NCBI GenBank assembly: GCA_963642705.1
Contig: CAVIHU010000005.1
Span: 44,228-108,227, forward strand
Origin: UBA11524 sp963642705
GTDB lineage: Bacteria; Bacillota; Clostridia; Christensenellales; Aristaeellaceae
DNA length: 64,000 bases
Direction: 5' to 3'
Shown: positions 40,421-49,139 of the stretch, piece after piece
Numbering within the stretch: position 1 is the stretch's first letter
Layout of the letters: the number at the start of each line of letters is the position of its first letter
Position numbers and translations under genes: made by a program
Notes under the pieces: model-generated
Database searches by the model: none
Seen by the model: the letters and a program-made list of their open reading frames with translations, nothing else
What the model was told of the DNA's origin: nothing

Positions 40421-41280
40421 TGTGCCGACCACCTTCCGCTCGCGCCGCAGGGCAGCACGCCGCCTGTTGTTACCGGCAGGCAAAGCTCCTGCGCGTCAAT
40501 CACGCCGCCGTGACGCGAGGAGACGCACTTCATGAGCATGTTGCTCAGCACGCTTGCCTGAAAGCCGGTCGTGTAGCTGTTGATGAGGAAGAACAGCGGC
40601 TTGTCGGACAGCACCTGTGCACACGTGTCGACCAGCCCGAACAGCTCATTTTCAAGCTTCCAGACCTCGCCGGACGGTCCGCGCCCATAGCTTGGCGGAT
40701 CCATCAGGATGCCGTCATAGGTGTTGCCGCGGCGGATCTCGCGCTGCACAAACCGGAGCGCATCCTCCACGATCCACCGGCTCAGCTCCTCCGGCAGCCT
40801 TGACAGTGCGCGGTTCTCCTTGCCCCAGAGGATCATGCCCTTCGCCGCGTCTACATGTGTCACGTGCGCGCCGGCGGACATGCAGGCGAGCGTGGCCGCG
40901 CCCGTGTAGCCGAAGAGGTTCAGAATGCGCGGCTGCGTCCGGCCGCTGTGCCGGATGATGTCCTGCATCCAGACCCAGTTTGCCGCCTGCTCCGGAAAGA
41001 GACCGGTGTGCTTGAAGCCGGTCGGACGGACATAGAACTGCAGCTCCTGATGGCGGATGACCCACTTATCCGGCAGACGTGTCAGGAACTCCCACTCGCC
41101 GCCGCCCTTATCCGAACGGTGGTAATGCGCCTGCGCCTTCATCCACAGCGCGGGATCCGCCTTCGGCCAGATGGTCTGCGGATCGGGGCGACGGAGGATT
41201 ACATTGCCCCAGCGCTCCAGCTTTTCGCCGTCGCCGGTGTCCAGCACCTCATAATCCTCCCATGTCGTTGCTAAGAACAT
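40417..41280 (-). CDS. RlmI-like SAM-dependent methyltransferase
   Basis: A 287-residue class I methyltransferase. ILNLFGYTGAATLACMSAGA is the SAM-binding loop; HVDAAKGMILWGKEN and the catalytic-type DPPSYGRG follow. This set is typical of the RlmI/RlmK group of 23S rRNA cytosine/guanine methyltransferases, but the PUA domain of RlmI is absent, so the substrate is open. ATG with AAAGGAG 6 bases upstream. It sits between the GH4-like gene (11 bases away) and the pseudouridine synthase in one operon, in keeping with an RNA-modifying role. Confidence 0.88.
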   Translation of the reverse strand: MFLATTWEDYEVLDTGDGEKLERWGNVILRRPDPQTIWPKADPALWMKAQAHYHRSDKGGGEWEFLTRLPDKWVIRHQELQFYVRPTGFKHTGLFPEQAANWVWMQDIIRHSGRTQPRILNLFGYTGAATLACMSAGAHVTHVDAAKGMILWGKENRALSRLPEELSRWIVEDALRFVQREIRRGNTYDGILMDPPSYGRGPSGEVWKLENELFGLVDTCAQVLSDKPLFFLINSYTTGFQASVLSNMLMKCVSSRHGGVIDAQELCLPVTTGGVLPCGASGRWSAQ

Positions 41281-41291
41281 CGCAATCTCCT

Positions 41292-42617
41292 TTACAGGTC
41301 ATCTCCGTCATCGCTCAGGCGTGACAGAACATCGCCGTTGAGCTGCACGAGCCGCCGCACAACCTCCTGAACGTACAGCCGGTCAAGCCCCTCCAGCGCA
41401 GGGTCAACCTCCACGCACTCGCGAAGAGATGCCCAGTCGCCGGCAGCAGCCGATGCGCTCAGACGGTTCGTTTCATCGATGTCGTACATGATTTCATACA
41501 GCGCGGGCGGCAGCGTCAGCCTCTGCGGCTGCATCACACCGTCTTGCAAAGGCAAATTGCTCTCGATGACGGCGTTTGCGGGCAGCTGCGGCAGCTCGCC
41601 GCGGTTCTGATGCGTGACGGCAGGGATGACCGCTGTTTCCCTCCTGAGAATTGCCAGCGCAAGGCGAACCGGGCGCACGGACGGCGTATCCTTGAGCAGG
41701 AGCAGCTGCGCCGTCTTGCCGTCAGTCGTTTCGGTGCCCTGCTGACCGATGGTGTTCATGTGTGTGAGGCGATCCTTACGGCGCTCGATGCTTTCGCTGA
41801 AGGACGGATTCTCCTCGGGAATGTAATCCTCCTCCTGTGCAAGCAGCTCCGCATGACGCACAACGTCGCCGAACGCTACCGCACCGTACCAGCCAAGCCA
41901 GCGCTTTGTCAGCCGACCGAGCTTTTCCTCCTCCGCCTGCTGACGGAGCGCAGGGAGCAGATCAAGCCCGCTCTTTTTCTCATGAACCGACAGGAGGAAC
42001 GAGAAGCCGGGAAGACCTGCCGCGACGCCCTCGATGGCGTCTGCCTTGCGCATGAGAGACCGTGCAATGCGCTGCCACGTGTTGCCGCGGTAGTATGCGT
42101 CGTCCAGCCCATAGCAGGTGAATCCGGCATTCAGGAACATCTGCGCCGTCCGTGCGACCGGCTGCCCGAGCGTGATGACAAGCGCCTTCGGACAGCACGT
42201 GCGCATCGCCCGACAGAGGTTCAGCACGTTTTCGCCCTGACGCAGCGTGTGCATCAGTCCGCCGATGCCGCCGTGAACGCGCGCCTGATCCTTCAGCCCG
42301 GGATCGCCGTCCTTCACGCCGGACAGCGCGTCCTGATCCTGCCGGAAGCGTGTCGCCGCCATGCAGTCCCCTGCATATACGACGCAGTCCGCGCCCATGA
42401 GCACCTCCTGACGGCTGCCGGACGCAATGAGCTTCGCTTTCCGTCCGCTGCCATGGATGATGGCATCGCCGTAGCGCTGCAGTATGCCCTGCATCGATGG
42501 ATTTTTCTCTTCGACGGCAAGCAGCCCGTCCTCATGGCTCGCATAGAGGAAATCGACAAGCAAAAAAGGCAGGTGCATCGGAATATCCTGCCCAATGAAC
42601 GCAAATTTGTACGGCAT
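41292..42617 (-). CDS. Degenerate GH4-like protein
   Basis: A 441-residue protein whose overall plan matches GH4 glycosidases (the NAD- and metal-dependent alpha-glucosidase/galactosidase family). It has a Rossmann-like start (FAFIGQDIP) and GGIGGLMHTLRQGENVLNL, which lines up with the family GGIFRALRTIPV-type helix. The C-terminal LPANAVIESNLPLQDGV corresponds to the family segment after the active site. The usual NYTNP is replaced by TLGQPVA, and the Cys-His metal motif by GLDDAYY, so normal catalysis is unlikely. The ATG at 42617 has AAAGGAAAG upstream. First gene of the operon with three RNA-modification genes. The assignment is tentative. Confidence 0.55.
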   Translation of the reverse strand: MPYKFAFIGQDIPMHLPFLLVDFLYASHEDGLLAVEEKNPSMQGILQRYGDAIIHGSGRKAKLIASGSRQEVLMGADCVVYAGDCMAATRFRQDQDALSGVKDGDPGLKDQARVHGGIGGLMHTLRQGENVLNLCRAMRTCCPKALVITLGQPVARTAQMFLNAGFTCYGLDDAYYRGNTWQRIARSLMRKADAIEGVAAGLPGFSFLLSVHEKKSGLDLLPALRQQAEEEKLGRLTKRWLGWYGAVAFGDVVRHAELLAQEEDYIPEENPSFSESIERRKDRLTHMNTIGQQGTETTDGKTAQLLLLKDTPSVRPVRLALAILRRETAVIPAVTHQNRGELPQLPANAVIESNLPLQDGVMQPQRLTLPPALYEIMYDIDETNRLSASAAAGDWASLRECVEVDPALEGLDRLYVQEVVRRLVQLNGDVLSRLSDDGDDL

Positions 42618-42773
42618 AGGCTTTCCTTTTGGCAATCAGCAATTAGAAATGAGCAATTTGAAAATGTACGCTGCGAAGGAGTCAAGGGAGCGATTGCGGC
42701 TATCGTCCGTTTCGTGCCCCCTTGAGAGCCTTCAGCAGCCATGAGATCAAGGATTCATCAAGGGAAAATTGCT

Positions 42774-45700
42774 TTATGCGTGCACCCGCACCGCAAGCGT
42801 GCAAGGCTGACCGTTGATATCCCACTCGCGGGCGATGAACGAATCATCCGCCTCGCCAGCCTCCACCGTTTCGGCAAGCGTGCCGAACTTCAGCATCTCC
42901 ATGCCATTCACGATGGCATTGGCAAGCACATTGCCGCAGATATACCGCACATCAACGCGGTCGGTCACGTCGAAGCCGGCATCCTTGCGCATCGTCTGCA
43001 CCTTGCTGATAACCTCGCGGACGTAGCCCTCCTGAATCAGCTCGGGCGTCAGGTTCGTGTCCAGCACGACCGTCACGCCCTTGTCCTCCTGCGTCAGGAA
43101 GCCGGGCTTCTGCATCGGGGCGGTCAGCACATCGTCCTTGGCAAGCGTAACAGCAGTTCCGTCCAGCTCGAAGGAGATGCTTTCGCCGCGCGCAAAGGCG
43201 TCAACCACATCGTTGCCGTCGAGCTGCTGGAGCTTCTGACCGATCTTGCCCAGGAGCTTGCCGTACTTCGGACCAAGCGTGCGCATCTGCGGCTTGAGCT
43301 GGTAGGTGGTGAATTCACGTGCGGATTCGGTGAATACGACCTCCTTGACGTTCAGCTCGTCCTCGCAGAGCACCTGATAGCTCTCGGAGAAGCTTGCCCC
43401 CTTGACGTAGAGGCGAGCGGCGGTCTGACGCGTCTTGATGTTCGCGAGATTGCGGCAGGCGCGGCCGAGCTGCACGACCTCGACGAGCGCTTCCATCTGC
43501 GCTTCCATTTCGGAGTCAATCCGGCTGGTGTCCGCGGCAGGGAAGTCGCACAGGTGCACGGAGTCAACCGCACCCGGCACATTGTTGACGACGAGGTTCT
43601 GGTAAATCTCCTCGGTCAGGAAGGGGATGAACGGCGCGGCAACCTTGCTCAGCGTCACGAGCACATGATAGAGCGTCGTGAAGGCGGCATCCTTGTCCTC
43701 GGCGTCGACCTTGCCCCAGAAGCGTTCACGACCGCGGCGGACGTACCAGTTGCTCAGCTCATCCACAAAGTCCTGAATGGCAAGCGCGGATTCGGTGATG
43801 CGGTAGTTCCACAGGTTTTCATCGACAAACTGAATCAGCGTGTTCAGCTTGGAGAGAATCCAGCGATCCATCAGTGAGAGCTTTTCGCTCCTGATGTCAT
43901 GCTTCGTGGGGTCGAACTGGTCGATGTCGGCGTACATGGCGAAGAAGGCGTACACGTTTTGAAGCGTAGCGAGGAACTTGTTCTGACCCTCGCGGACGGC
44001 TTTCTCGGAATAGCGGCTGGGAAGCCACGGCGCACTGGTCGTGTAGAAGTACCAGCGGAGCGCGTCAGCACCGAACTTGTCCAGCTCCTCGAACGGGCTG
44101 ACAACGTTGCCAAGATGCTTGGACATCTTTCTGCCCTGTTCATCCTGTACATGACCGAGCACGATGCAGTTCTGGAACGGCGCACGGTCGAACAGAAGCG
44201 TTGAGATGGCCTCCAGCGTGTAGAACCAGCCACGCGTCTGGTCGATGGCCTCGGAGATGAAGTTCGCAGGGAAATTCTGCTCGAACTCTTCCTTGTGCTC
44301 GAAGGGGTAGTGCCACTGTGCGAAGGGCATGGAGCCGGAATCGTACCAGCAGTCGATGACAGCCTTGTCGCGGATCATTTCGCCGCCGCACTTGCCGCAG
44401 CGCAGCTTGACCGCGTCGATGAAGGGACGGTGCAGCTCGAGGTTCTCGCCCGGATCCTCCACCGCCAGCTCGCGCAGCTCCGCACGGGAGCCGACGACAT
44501 GCATGTTGCCGCAGCTGCACTTCCACACGGGCAGGGGCGTGCCCCAATAGCGCTCACGCGAAAGACCCCAGTCGTGGACGTTCTCCAGCCAGACGCCCAT
44601 GCGGCCTTCCTTGATGTTCTCCGGCATCCAGTTGATGGTGCGGTTGTTGCGAACGAGCGCGTCCTTAACATCGGTCATGCGGATGAACCACGTCGGACGG
44701 GCGTAGTACAGCAGGGGCGTATCGCAGCGCCAGCAGAACGGATAGTCATGGGAGAACTGCAGCGTGCGGAAGAGCAGACCGCGATCCTCCAAATCCTGGA
44801 GCACAAGCGGATCAGCCTTCTTGACGAACACGCCGGGCCATTTGGTGTCAGATGTCATGCAGCCCTGCGGATCGACGAAGTTCACGAACGCAACGTCATT
44901 CTCGCGGCAGACGCGGTTGTCGTCCTCGCCGAATGCAGGCGCGATATGGACGATACCGGTGCCGTCTGTCATGGTGACGTAGCTGTCGCAGATGACGAAC
45001 CATGCCTTCTTGTCCAGCTTGCCGACGGCAAAGTCGAACAGCGGCTCATATTCCATGCCCTTCAGGTCACTGCCGAGCATTTCCGCCTGAATTTCAAACT
45101 GCTGCTCCGGAAAAACAGTCGTCATCAGTGCCTTTGCTATGATGTAGACGTGCCCGTCCTCCGCCTTGAAGCGGCAGTAGGTGTCCGTCGGGCTGACGCA
45201 CAGCGCCATGTTCGACGGCAGCGTCCACGGGGTTGTCGTCCATGCGAGGAAATAGGTGTTATCCTCACCCTTGACATGGAAGCGCACGTAGGCAGAGGTT
45301 TCCTTAACGTTCTTGTAGCCCTGAGCCACCTCGTGAGAGGACAAAGCGGTGCCGCAGCGCGGGCAGTAGGGGACGATCTTGTGTCCCTGATACAGCAGTC
45401 CCTTCTCGTAAATGGTCTTGAGGCTCCACCACTCGGATTCGATGTAGTTATCCTCGTAGGTGATGTACGGATGCTCCATATCGACCCAGTAGCCGACCTG
45501 CTCGCTCATCTTCTCCCAGTCGTGCAGGTACTTCCAGACGGACTTCTTGCACTCCTTGATGAACGGCTCGATGCCGTACTTCTCAATCTGCGGCTTACCG
45601 TCCAGACCCAGCGACTTTTCGACCTCCAGCTCAACCGGCAGACCGTGCGTATCCCAGCCGGCCTTGCGCAGCACGGAGTAGCCCTTCATTGTCCAGTAAC

Positions 45701-45908
45701 GCGGAATCAGATCCTTGATGACGCGCGTTTCGATATGGCCGATGTGCGGACGGCCGTTGGCGGTCGGTGGACCGTCGAAGAAGGTCAGGCGCCTGGCGCC
45801 GTCCCTGAAATGGAAGGAGCGGCGGACGATGTCCTTTTCCTTCCAGAGCTGCGTGATTTCTTTTTCCCGCGCGGGGAAATTCAGATCCTTGGCAACCTTG
45901 CTGTACAT
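42774..45908 (-). CDS. ileS: Isoleucyl-tRNA synthetase
   Basis: A 1044-residue class I synthetase. HIGH motif in GRPHIGHIETR (near residue 57), the editing domain in the middle (WTTTPWTLPSN), KMSKHLGN near residue 600, and a Cys-rich segment CGKCGGEM. The C-terminal region is of the long, eukaryote-like type 2 IleS often found in Clostridia and linked to mupirocin resistance. The start is the ATG at 45908 with AGGTGG upstream; the frame is open further back but that part is the T-box terminator. Regulated by the T-box leader. Confidence 0.95.
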   Translation of the reverse strand: MYSKVAKDLNFPAREKEITQLWKEKDIVRRSFHFRDGARRLTFFDGPPTANGRPHIGHIETRVIKDLIPRYWTMKGYSVLRKAGWDTHGLPVELEVEKSLGLDGKPQIEKYGIEPFIKECKKSVWKYLHDWEKMSEQVGYWVDMEHPYITYEDNYIESEWWSLKTIYEKGLLYQGHKIVPYCPRCGTALSSHEVAQGYKNVKETSAYVRFHVKGEDNTYFLAWTTTPWTLPSNMALCVSPTDTYCRFKAEDGHVYIIAKALMTTVFPEQQFEIQAEMLGSDLKGMEYEPLFDFAVGKLDKKAWFVICDSYVTMTDGTGIVHIAPAFGEDDNRVCRENDVAFVNFVDPQGCMTSDTKWPGVFVKKADPLVLQDLEDRGLLFRTLQFSHDYPFCWRCDTPLLYYARPTWFIRMTDVKDALVRNNRTINWMPENIKEGRMGVWLENVHDWGLSRERYWGTPLPVWKCSCGNMHVVGSRAELRELAVEDPGENLELHRPFIDAVKLRCGKCGGEMIRDKAVIDCWYDSGSMPFAQWHYPFEHKEEFEQNFPANFISEAIDQTRGWFYTLEAISTLLFDRAPFQNCIVLGHVQDEQGRKMSKHLGNVVSPFEELDKFGADALRWYFYTTSAPWLPSRYSEKAVREGQNKFLATLQNVYAFFAMYADIDQFDPTKHDIRSEKLSLMDRWILSKLNTLIQFVDENLWNYRITESALAIQDFVDELSNWYVRRGRERFWGKVDAEDKDAAFTTLYHVLVTLSKVAAPFIPFLTEEIYQNLVVNNVPGAVDSVHLCDFPAADTSRIDSEMEAQMEALVEVVQLGRACRNLANIKTRQTAARLYVKGASFSESYQVLCEDELNVKEVVFTESAREFTTYQLKPQMRTLGPKYGKLLGKIGQKLQQLDGNDVVDAFARGESISFELDGTAVTLAKDDVLTAPMQKPGFLTQEDKGVTVVLDTNLTPELIQEGYVREVISKVQTMRKDAGFDVTDRVDVRYICGNVLANAIVNGMEMLKFGTLAETVEAGEADDSFIAREWDINGQPCTLAVRVHA

Positions 45909-45947
45909 ACCATTCCACCTCGTTCTTGTTACTTTGCCGGGAGCAAC

Positions 45948-46215
45948 AAAAACCGCCCCGGCGCAAAAATGCACTGGGACGGATCAAAGCGCTTTGCAAA
46001 AATCCGCGGTACCACCCAACTTGACGGGACAAGCCCATCCGCTCTGTGCAGGCGTCACCCTGCCGTCTCTGTAACGGGAGAACCCGACCTTCCCTGCGAT
46101 ATACGGTCAGGAAGGCTCGCTCCGGGGTGATTTGCCATCAGGCTCCTTCCGCCGGCTTGCACCATCTCCGGCTCGCTTGAGGAAAAAACGCCTGCGCCGT
46201 CCCCATCACTGCGCT
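45948..46215 (-). promoter_or_regulatory. T-box riboswitch controlling ileS
   Basis: On the minus strand GGGTGGTACCGCGG is at 46017-46004. It is followed by the terminator, CCGTCCCAGTGCA with TGCGCCGGGGCGG and TTTTT (45982-45948). It should let ileS be read when uncharged tRNA-Ile accumulates. The specifier codon was not placed. Confidence 0.9.
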
Positions 46216-46222
46216 GTTTCCT

Positions 46223-46251
46223 ATTATAGCGCTTTTTTGCTCTCTTTGCAA
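46223..46251 (-). promoter_or_regulatory. Promoter of the ileS T-box leader
   Basis: On the minus strand: TTGCAA, 17 bases, TATAAT. Confidence 0.78.
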
Positions 46252-46269
46252 GAGGGAACGGTGGCTGTT

Positions 46270-46292
46270 CACGGAAATCAATTCTGTGAATA
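46270..46292. repeat. Family C repeat end
   Basis: CACGGAAATCAATT followed by CTGTGAATA matches the left end of the element at 63773 (CACGGAAATCAATTTTCAGAATA, quoted here only as its first 14 bases plus GAATA). No matching right end is seen. The following bases to about 46460 hold nothing I recognise. Confidence 0.55.
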
Positions 46293-46467
46293 TCCATGCA
46301 CTTTGAGCTTGTGCCTGCAGTATAAATCGCCGAGAAACAGCTCTTTACGGAATAAAATCATGGATTTTAAGAACGCATCCGCTCCGGATGAAAAAACCTG
46401 AAACCCCTTGCTGTATTGCGGAGGCGACCAGAGGGCAAGAAAACGAACGAATTCCGCAGAAATTTTT

Positions 46468-46496
46468 TTGCAATCGGGATGAATGCGTGCTATAAT
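46468..46496 (+). promoter_or_regulatory. Promoter reading toward the PPOX-family gene
   Basis: TTGCAA, 17 bases, TATAAT. The leader to the start codon is about 270 bases and runs antisense to a gene remnant. Confidence 0.6.
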
Positions 46497-46500
46497 GGCG

Positions 46501-46689
46501 TCACATCGCTCGGGCAAGGCAGATGGCATTCTCCTTCACGGCGGATCGAATGCCGTCAACATCAGCGCCGAGGCTGTCATGCCCTTCGGCGGCAAGCACG
46601 ATGAGGTCGGCATCCCGAAAGCAGCGCGCGAGTGCAGGCGTGCGGGAGCTTTCACCGCGGATGCAGCCGTGAACAAACAGGATTTCCAT
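46501..46689 (-). pseudogene. Collapsed flavodoxin-fold NAD(P)H oxidoreductase
   Basis: A 62-codon frame. The start MEILFVHGCIRGESSRTPAL matches the N-terminus of flavodoxin-2-type NAD(P)H oxidoreductases (flavin-binding loop). The end, AEGHDSLGADVDGI, resembles the C-terminus of the same family. The usual 130 or so residues between them, including the active site, are missing, so this looks like a large internal deletion that happened to keep the frame. GAGGG precedes the ATG. Confidence 0.5.
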
Positions 46690-46771
46690 CCCTCAATGCC
46701 TCCAATCAGGGAAAGTAATCCCAATTGTACCCCGATTCGGACGCGATTGCAAGCAAAGGAGCGGCAAGACC

Positions 46772-47242
46772 ATGCGGAGAAGCGACAGGAGTATCACGGA
46801 ACTTCAGCAAATCGAGGACATCCTCGCCGGTGCGCGAATCCTGCATCTGGGTATGCATGACGGCGAATATCCGTATGTTGTGCCGATGCATTACGGCTAT
46901 CGCCTTGCGGATGGTCGGCTGACGCTGTATGTCCATTGCGCAAGGGAAGGACATAAGCTGGACTGCCTGAGAGCGAACGACCGCGTGTTTGCGGAAATTG
47001 ACTGCGGCGAACAGCTTGTTCCCGGCGAAGCTGCCTGTCAGTACGGCGCAGTATATAAGTGTATCATGGCACGCGGCAGGGGCGTCATCCTGACGGAGCT
47101 GGAGGAGAAGTGCGAAGGGCTGCGACTGCTGATGAAGACGCAGACCGGCGGTGATTTTACGTTTGACGCGCACATGGCGGAGGCGGTCGCGGTCATCCGC
47201 ATTGATGTCGAAAGCTATACTGCAAAGGCAAGGGTAAAATAA
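46772..47242 (+). CDS. Pyridoxamine 5-phosphate oxidase-family flavoprotein
   Basis: A 156-residue split-barrel FMN-binding protein of the NimA-like branch. ARILHLGMHDGEYPYVVPM and YGYRLADGRLTLYVHCAREG are typical, with the catalytic-type His and the GHKLDCL helix. Some relatives reduce nitroimidazoles, but the true substrate is unknown. ATG with AAGGAG about 10 bases upstream. It is a single gene; a complete family A repeat begins 23 bases after its stop. Confidence 0.87.
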   Translation: MRRSDRSITELQQIEDILAGARILHLGMHDGEYPYVVPMHYGYRLADGRLTLYVHCAREGHKLDCLRANDRVFAEIDCGEQLVPGEAACQYGAVYKCIMARGRGVILTELEEKCEGLRLLMKTQTGGDFTFDAHMAEAVAVIRIDVESYTAKARVK

Positions 47243-47265
47243 GAGGATATCGTCAATCTGACGCG

Positions 47266-47455
47266 TAAGGCAACACCGCACAATTCGGAGGCACCGCTGA
47301 ATATGCCTTTGGCAGACTTGGAACCCCCTTCGGGTTTCCAACCGGCTTCTTGTGGAAATCTCGATTTGCATCCGGTAAACCGTTGGTTTCTGCAATCGTA
47401 TCTGGCACAAGATTCAACAGCCCTCGTACCATCTCATTTGTGCGGTGGCACCTTA
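47266..47455 (+). repeat. Complete family A repeat (MITE-like)
   Basis: The best-preserved copy, 190 bases. The left end TAAGGCAACACCGCACAA and right end TTGTGCGGTGGCACCTTA are inverted copies of each other at 15 of 18 positions. Inside are the shared segments CGGTAAACC and TTTCTGCAATCGTATCTG. No protein is encoded, so it would depend on a transposase elsewhere if mobile. Confidence 0.8.
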
Positions 47456-47491
47456 AGATCGAAATGTTTACAATTTGATGTTCTTGTCCTC

Positions 47492-47520
47492 TTGACAATG
47501 AAACAATTTTGTAATAAAAT
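47492..47520 (+). promoter_or_regulatory. Promoter of the peptidoglycan-binding protein gene
   Basis: TTGACA, 17 bases, TAAAAT, ending 27 bases before the ATG. Confidence 0.82.
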
Positions 47521-47547
47521 CAGCTTGTACAGGAAGGAGTGACTCCC

Positions 47548-48966
47548 ATGATACCTAAAGGATTGCGCCGGCTGCTTTGCGGTACGCTTGCGGTGATGAT
47601 GATCGGCAGCGTCTCTGCGCTTGCGGATACGGCGACCGTTACCGCGACAAAGCTGATGCTGCGTGAAAAGGCTTCCTCTGCCAGCGATGCCCTGCAGACG
47701 CTGCCCAAGGGTACCACGCTCGAAATCATCGGCACAAGCGGGAACTGGTATAAGGTCACCTACGGCAAATATACCGGCTATGTCTATAAAAGTTATGTGC
47801 AGGTCACCAAGACAAGCTCATCCTCCTCGGGTGCGCTTGAGAAGGGAAGCATCGGCAGCGCTGTGCGTGACCTGCAGACGAAGCTCAAGAAGCTCGGCTT
47901 CTACAACGCAACCGTTGACGGCACCTTCGGTGAAACGACCGAGAAGGCTGTCAAGGCATTTCAGAAGAAGTATAGCCTGACGACGGACGGCGTTGCGGGC
48001 ACCGCGACGCTCAAGAAGCTCGACAGCCTGTATTCCGATGCGACAAAGAAGTCTGACAGCTCGTCCTCCTCATCCACATCGACTGATGACGGCAAGATGC
48101 GCATCGGCAGCACGGGAAGCGCAGTTAAGCAGGTGCAGACGCTGCTCAAGCAGCTTGGCTTCTATTCGGGCAGCATCGACGGCAATTTCGGCTCCGGCAC
48201 GTACAAGGCAGTTGTCGCGTTCCAGAAGAAATACGGGCTGACGGTGGACGGCATTGTCGGATCCGCAACGCTCAAGAAGCTGCAAAATGCCTCATCGGGC
48301 AGCTCGAACAGCTCCAACAGTACGACGGAAAATGATGACCGCCTCGAAAAAGGCGCCATCGGCACAAAGGTCAAGACGCTGCAGACGAACCTTAAGACGC
48401 TCGGCTTCTATACGTCAAGCGTTGACGGCTCCTTCGGCACCGTTACCGAAAATGCTGTCCGCGCGTTCCAGAAAAAGTACGGGCTGACGGTGGACGGCGT
48501 GGCAGGAACTGCGACGCTGGCGAAAATCGAAGCGGCGCTGAAGGAAAGCTCGACCAAGTACACGACCGAGCGTCTTGACTGGTTCAACGGCGGCAAGAAC
48601 GTCATTCCCAGCGGCGCGACCTTCCAGGTGAAGGACGTCGGCACGGGACTTGTGTTCAGCGCGAAGGAGCAGAGCTGCGGCAATCACCTCGACGCCGAGC
48701 CCCTGACCGCCGAGGATACCGCCATCCTCAAGAAGATTAACGGCGGCTCGTTCTCCTGGCGCCGCCGCGCGGTGCTGGTGAAGTACAACGGGCATGTATA
48801 CGCCGCATCCATCTATTCTGAGCCTCACGGCGACAACACCATCCTCGACAACAACTATGACGGTCAGTTTTGCCTGCACTTCTACGGCAGCAAGACGAAC
48901 GGTACCGACCGCGTCGACGAAGACCATCAGAAGTGCGTCGAACAGGCGATGAAAGCAACATGGTAA
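47548..48966 (+). CDS. Secreted SH3 / triple peptidoglycan-binding protein
   Basis: A 472-residue exported protein. Signal peptide about 1-27, bacterial SH3 domain (about 28-88; VTATKLMLREKASS, YTGYVYKSYV), then three PG_binding_1 repeats of about 65 residues, each with VDGxFGxxT and AFQKKYxLT..DG. They are joined by Ser-rich linkers. The last 140 residues form a separate domain (TERLDWFNGGKNVIPSGATF, HGDNTILDNNYDGQFC, HFYGSK) that recurs in such wall proteins in Clostridia, function unknown. Probably a wall-bound enzyme or sensor. ATG with GAAGGAG upstream. Confidence 0.9.
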   Translation: MIPKGLRRLLCGTLAVMMIGSVSALADTATVTATKLMLREKASSASDALQTLPKGTTLEIIGTSGNWYKVTYGKYTGYVYKSYVQVTKTSSSSSGALEKGSIGSAVRDLQTKLKKLGFYNATVDGTFGETTEKAVKAFQKKYSLTTDGVAGTATLKKLDSLYSDATKKSDSSSSSSTSTDDGKMRIGSTGSAVKQVQTLLKQLGFYSGSIDGNFGSGTYKAVVAFQKKYGLTVDGIVGSATLKKLQNASSGSSNSSNSTTENDDRLEKGAIGTKVKTLQTNLKTLGFYTSSVDGSFGTVTENAVRAFQKKYGLTVDGVAGTATLAKIEAALKESSTKYTTERLDWFNGGKNVIPSGATFQVKDVGTGLVFSAKEQSCGNHLDAEPLTAEDTAILKKINGGSFSWRRRAVLVKYNGHVYAASIYSEPHGDNTILDNNYDGQFCLHFYGSKTNGTDRVDEDHQKCVEQAMKATW

Positions 48967-48969
48967 TGC

Positions 48970-49004
48970 AAAGCCGATCTGATGATGAATCAGGTCGGCT
49001 TTTT
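48970..49004 (+). terminator. Terminator of the peptidoglycan-binding protein gene
   Basis: AAAGCCGATCTGAT pairs with ATCAGGTCGGCTTT (one G-U pair), followed by a T run. Confidence 0.85.
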
Positions 49005-49139
49005 GTGATGCGGAGGGTTACAAATCCTTGACAAATCCGGCAAAATCCTTACAATGAAACCTGCAGCCGATTCATTTTTCTGATATTCATCGATTTGTAT
49101 CTGTCACATGGCTGCAGACAGAGGAAAAGGGGGAACGTC

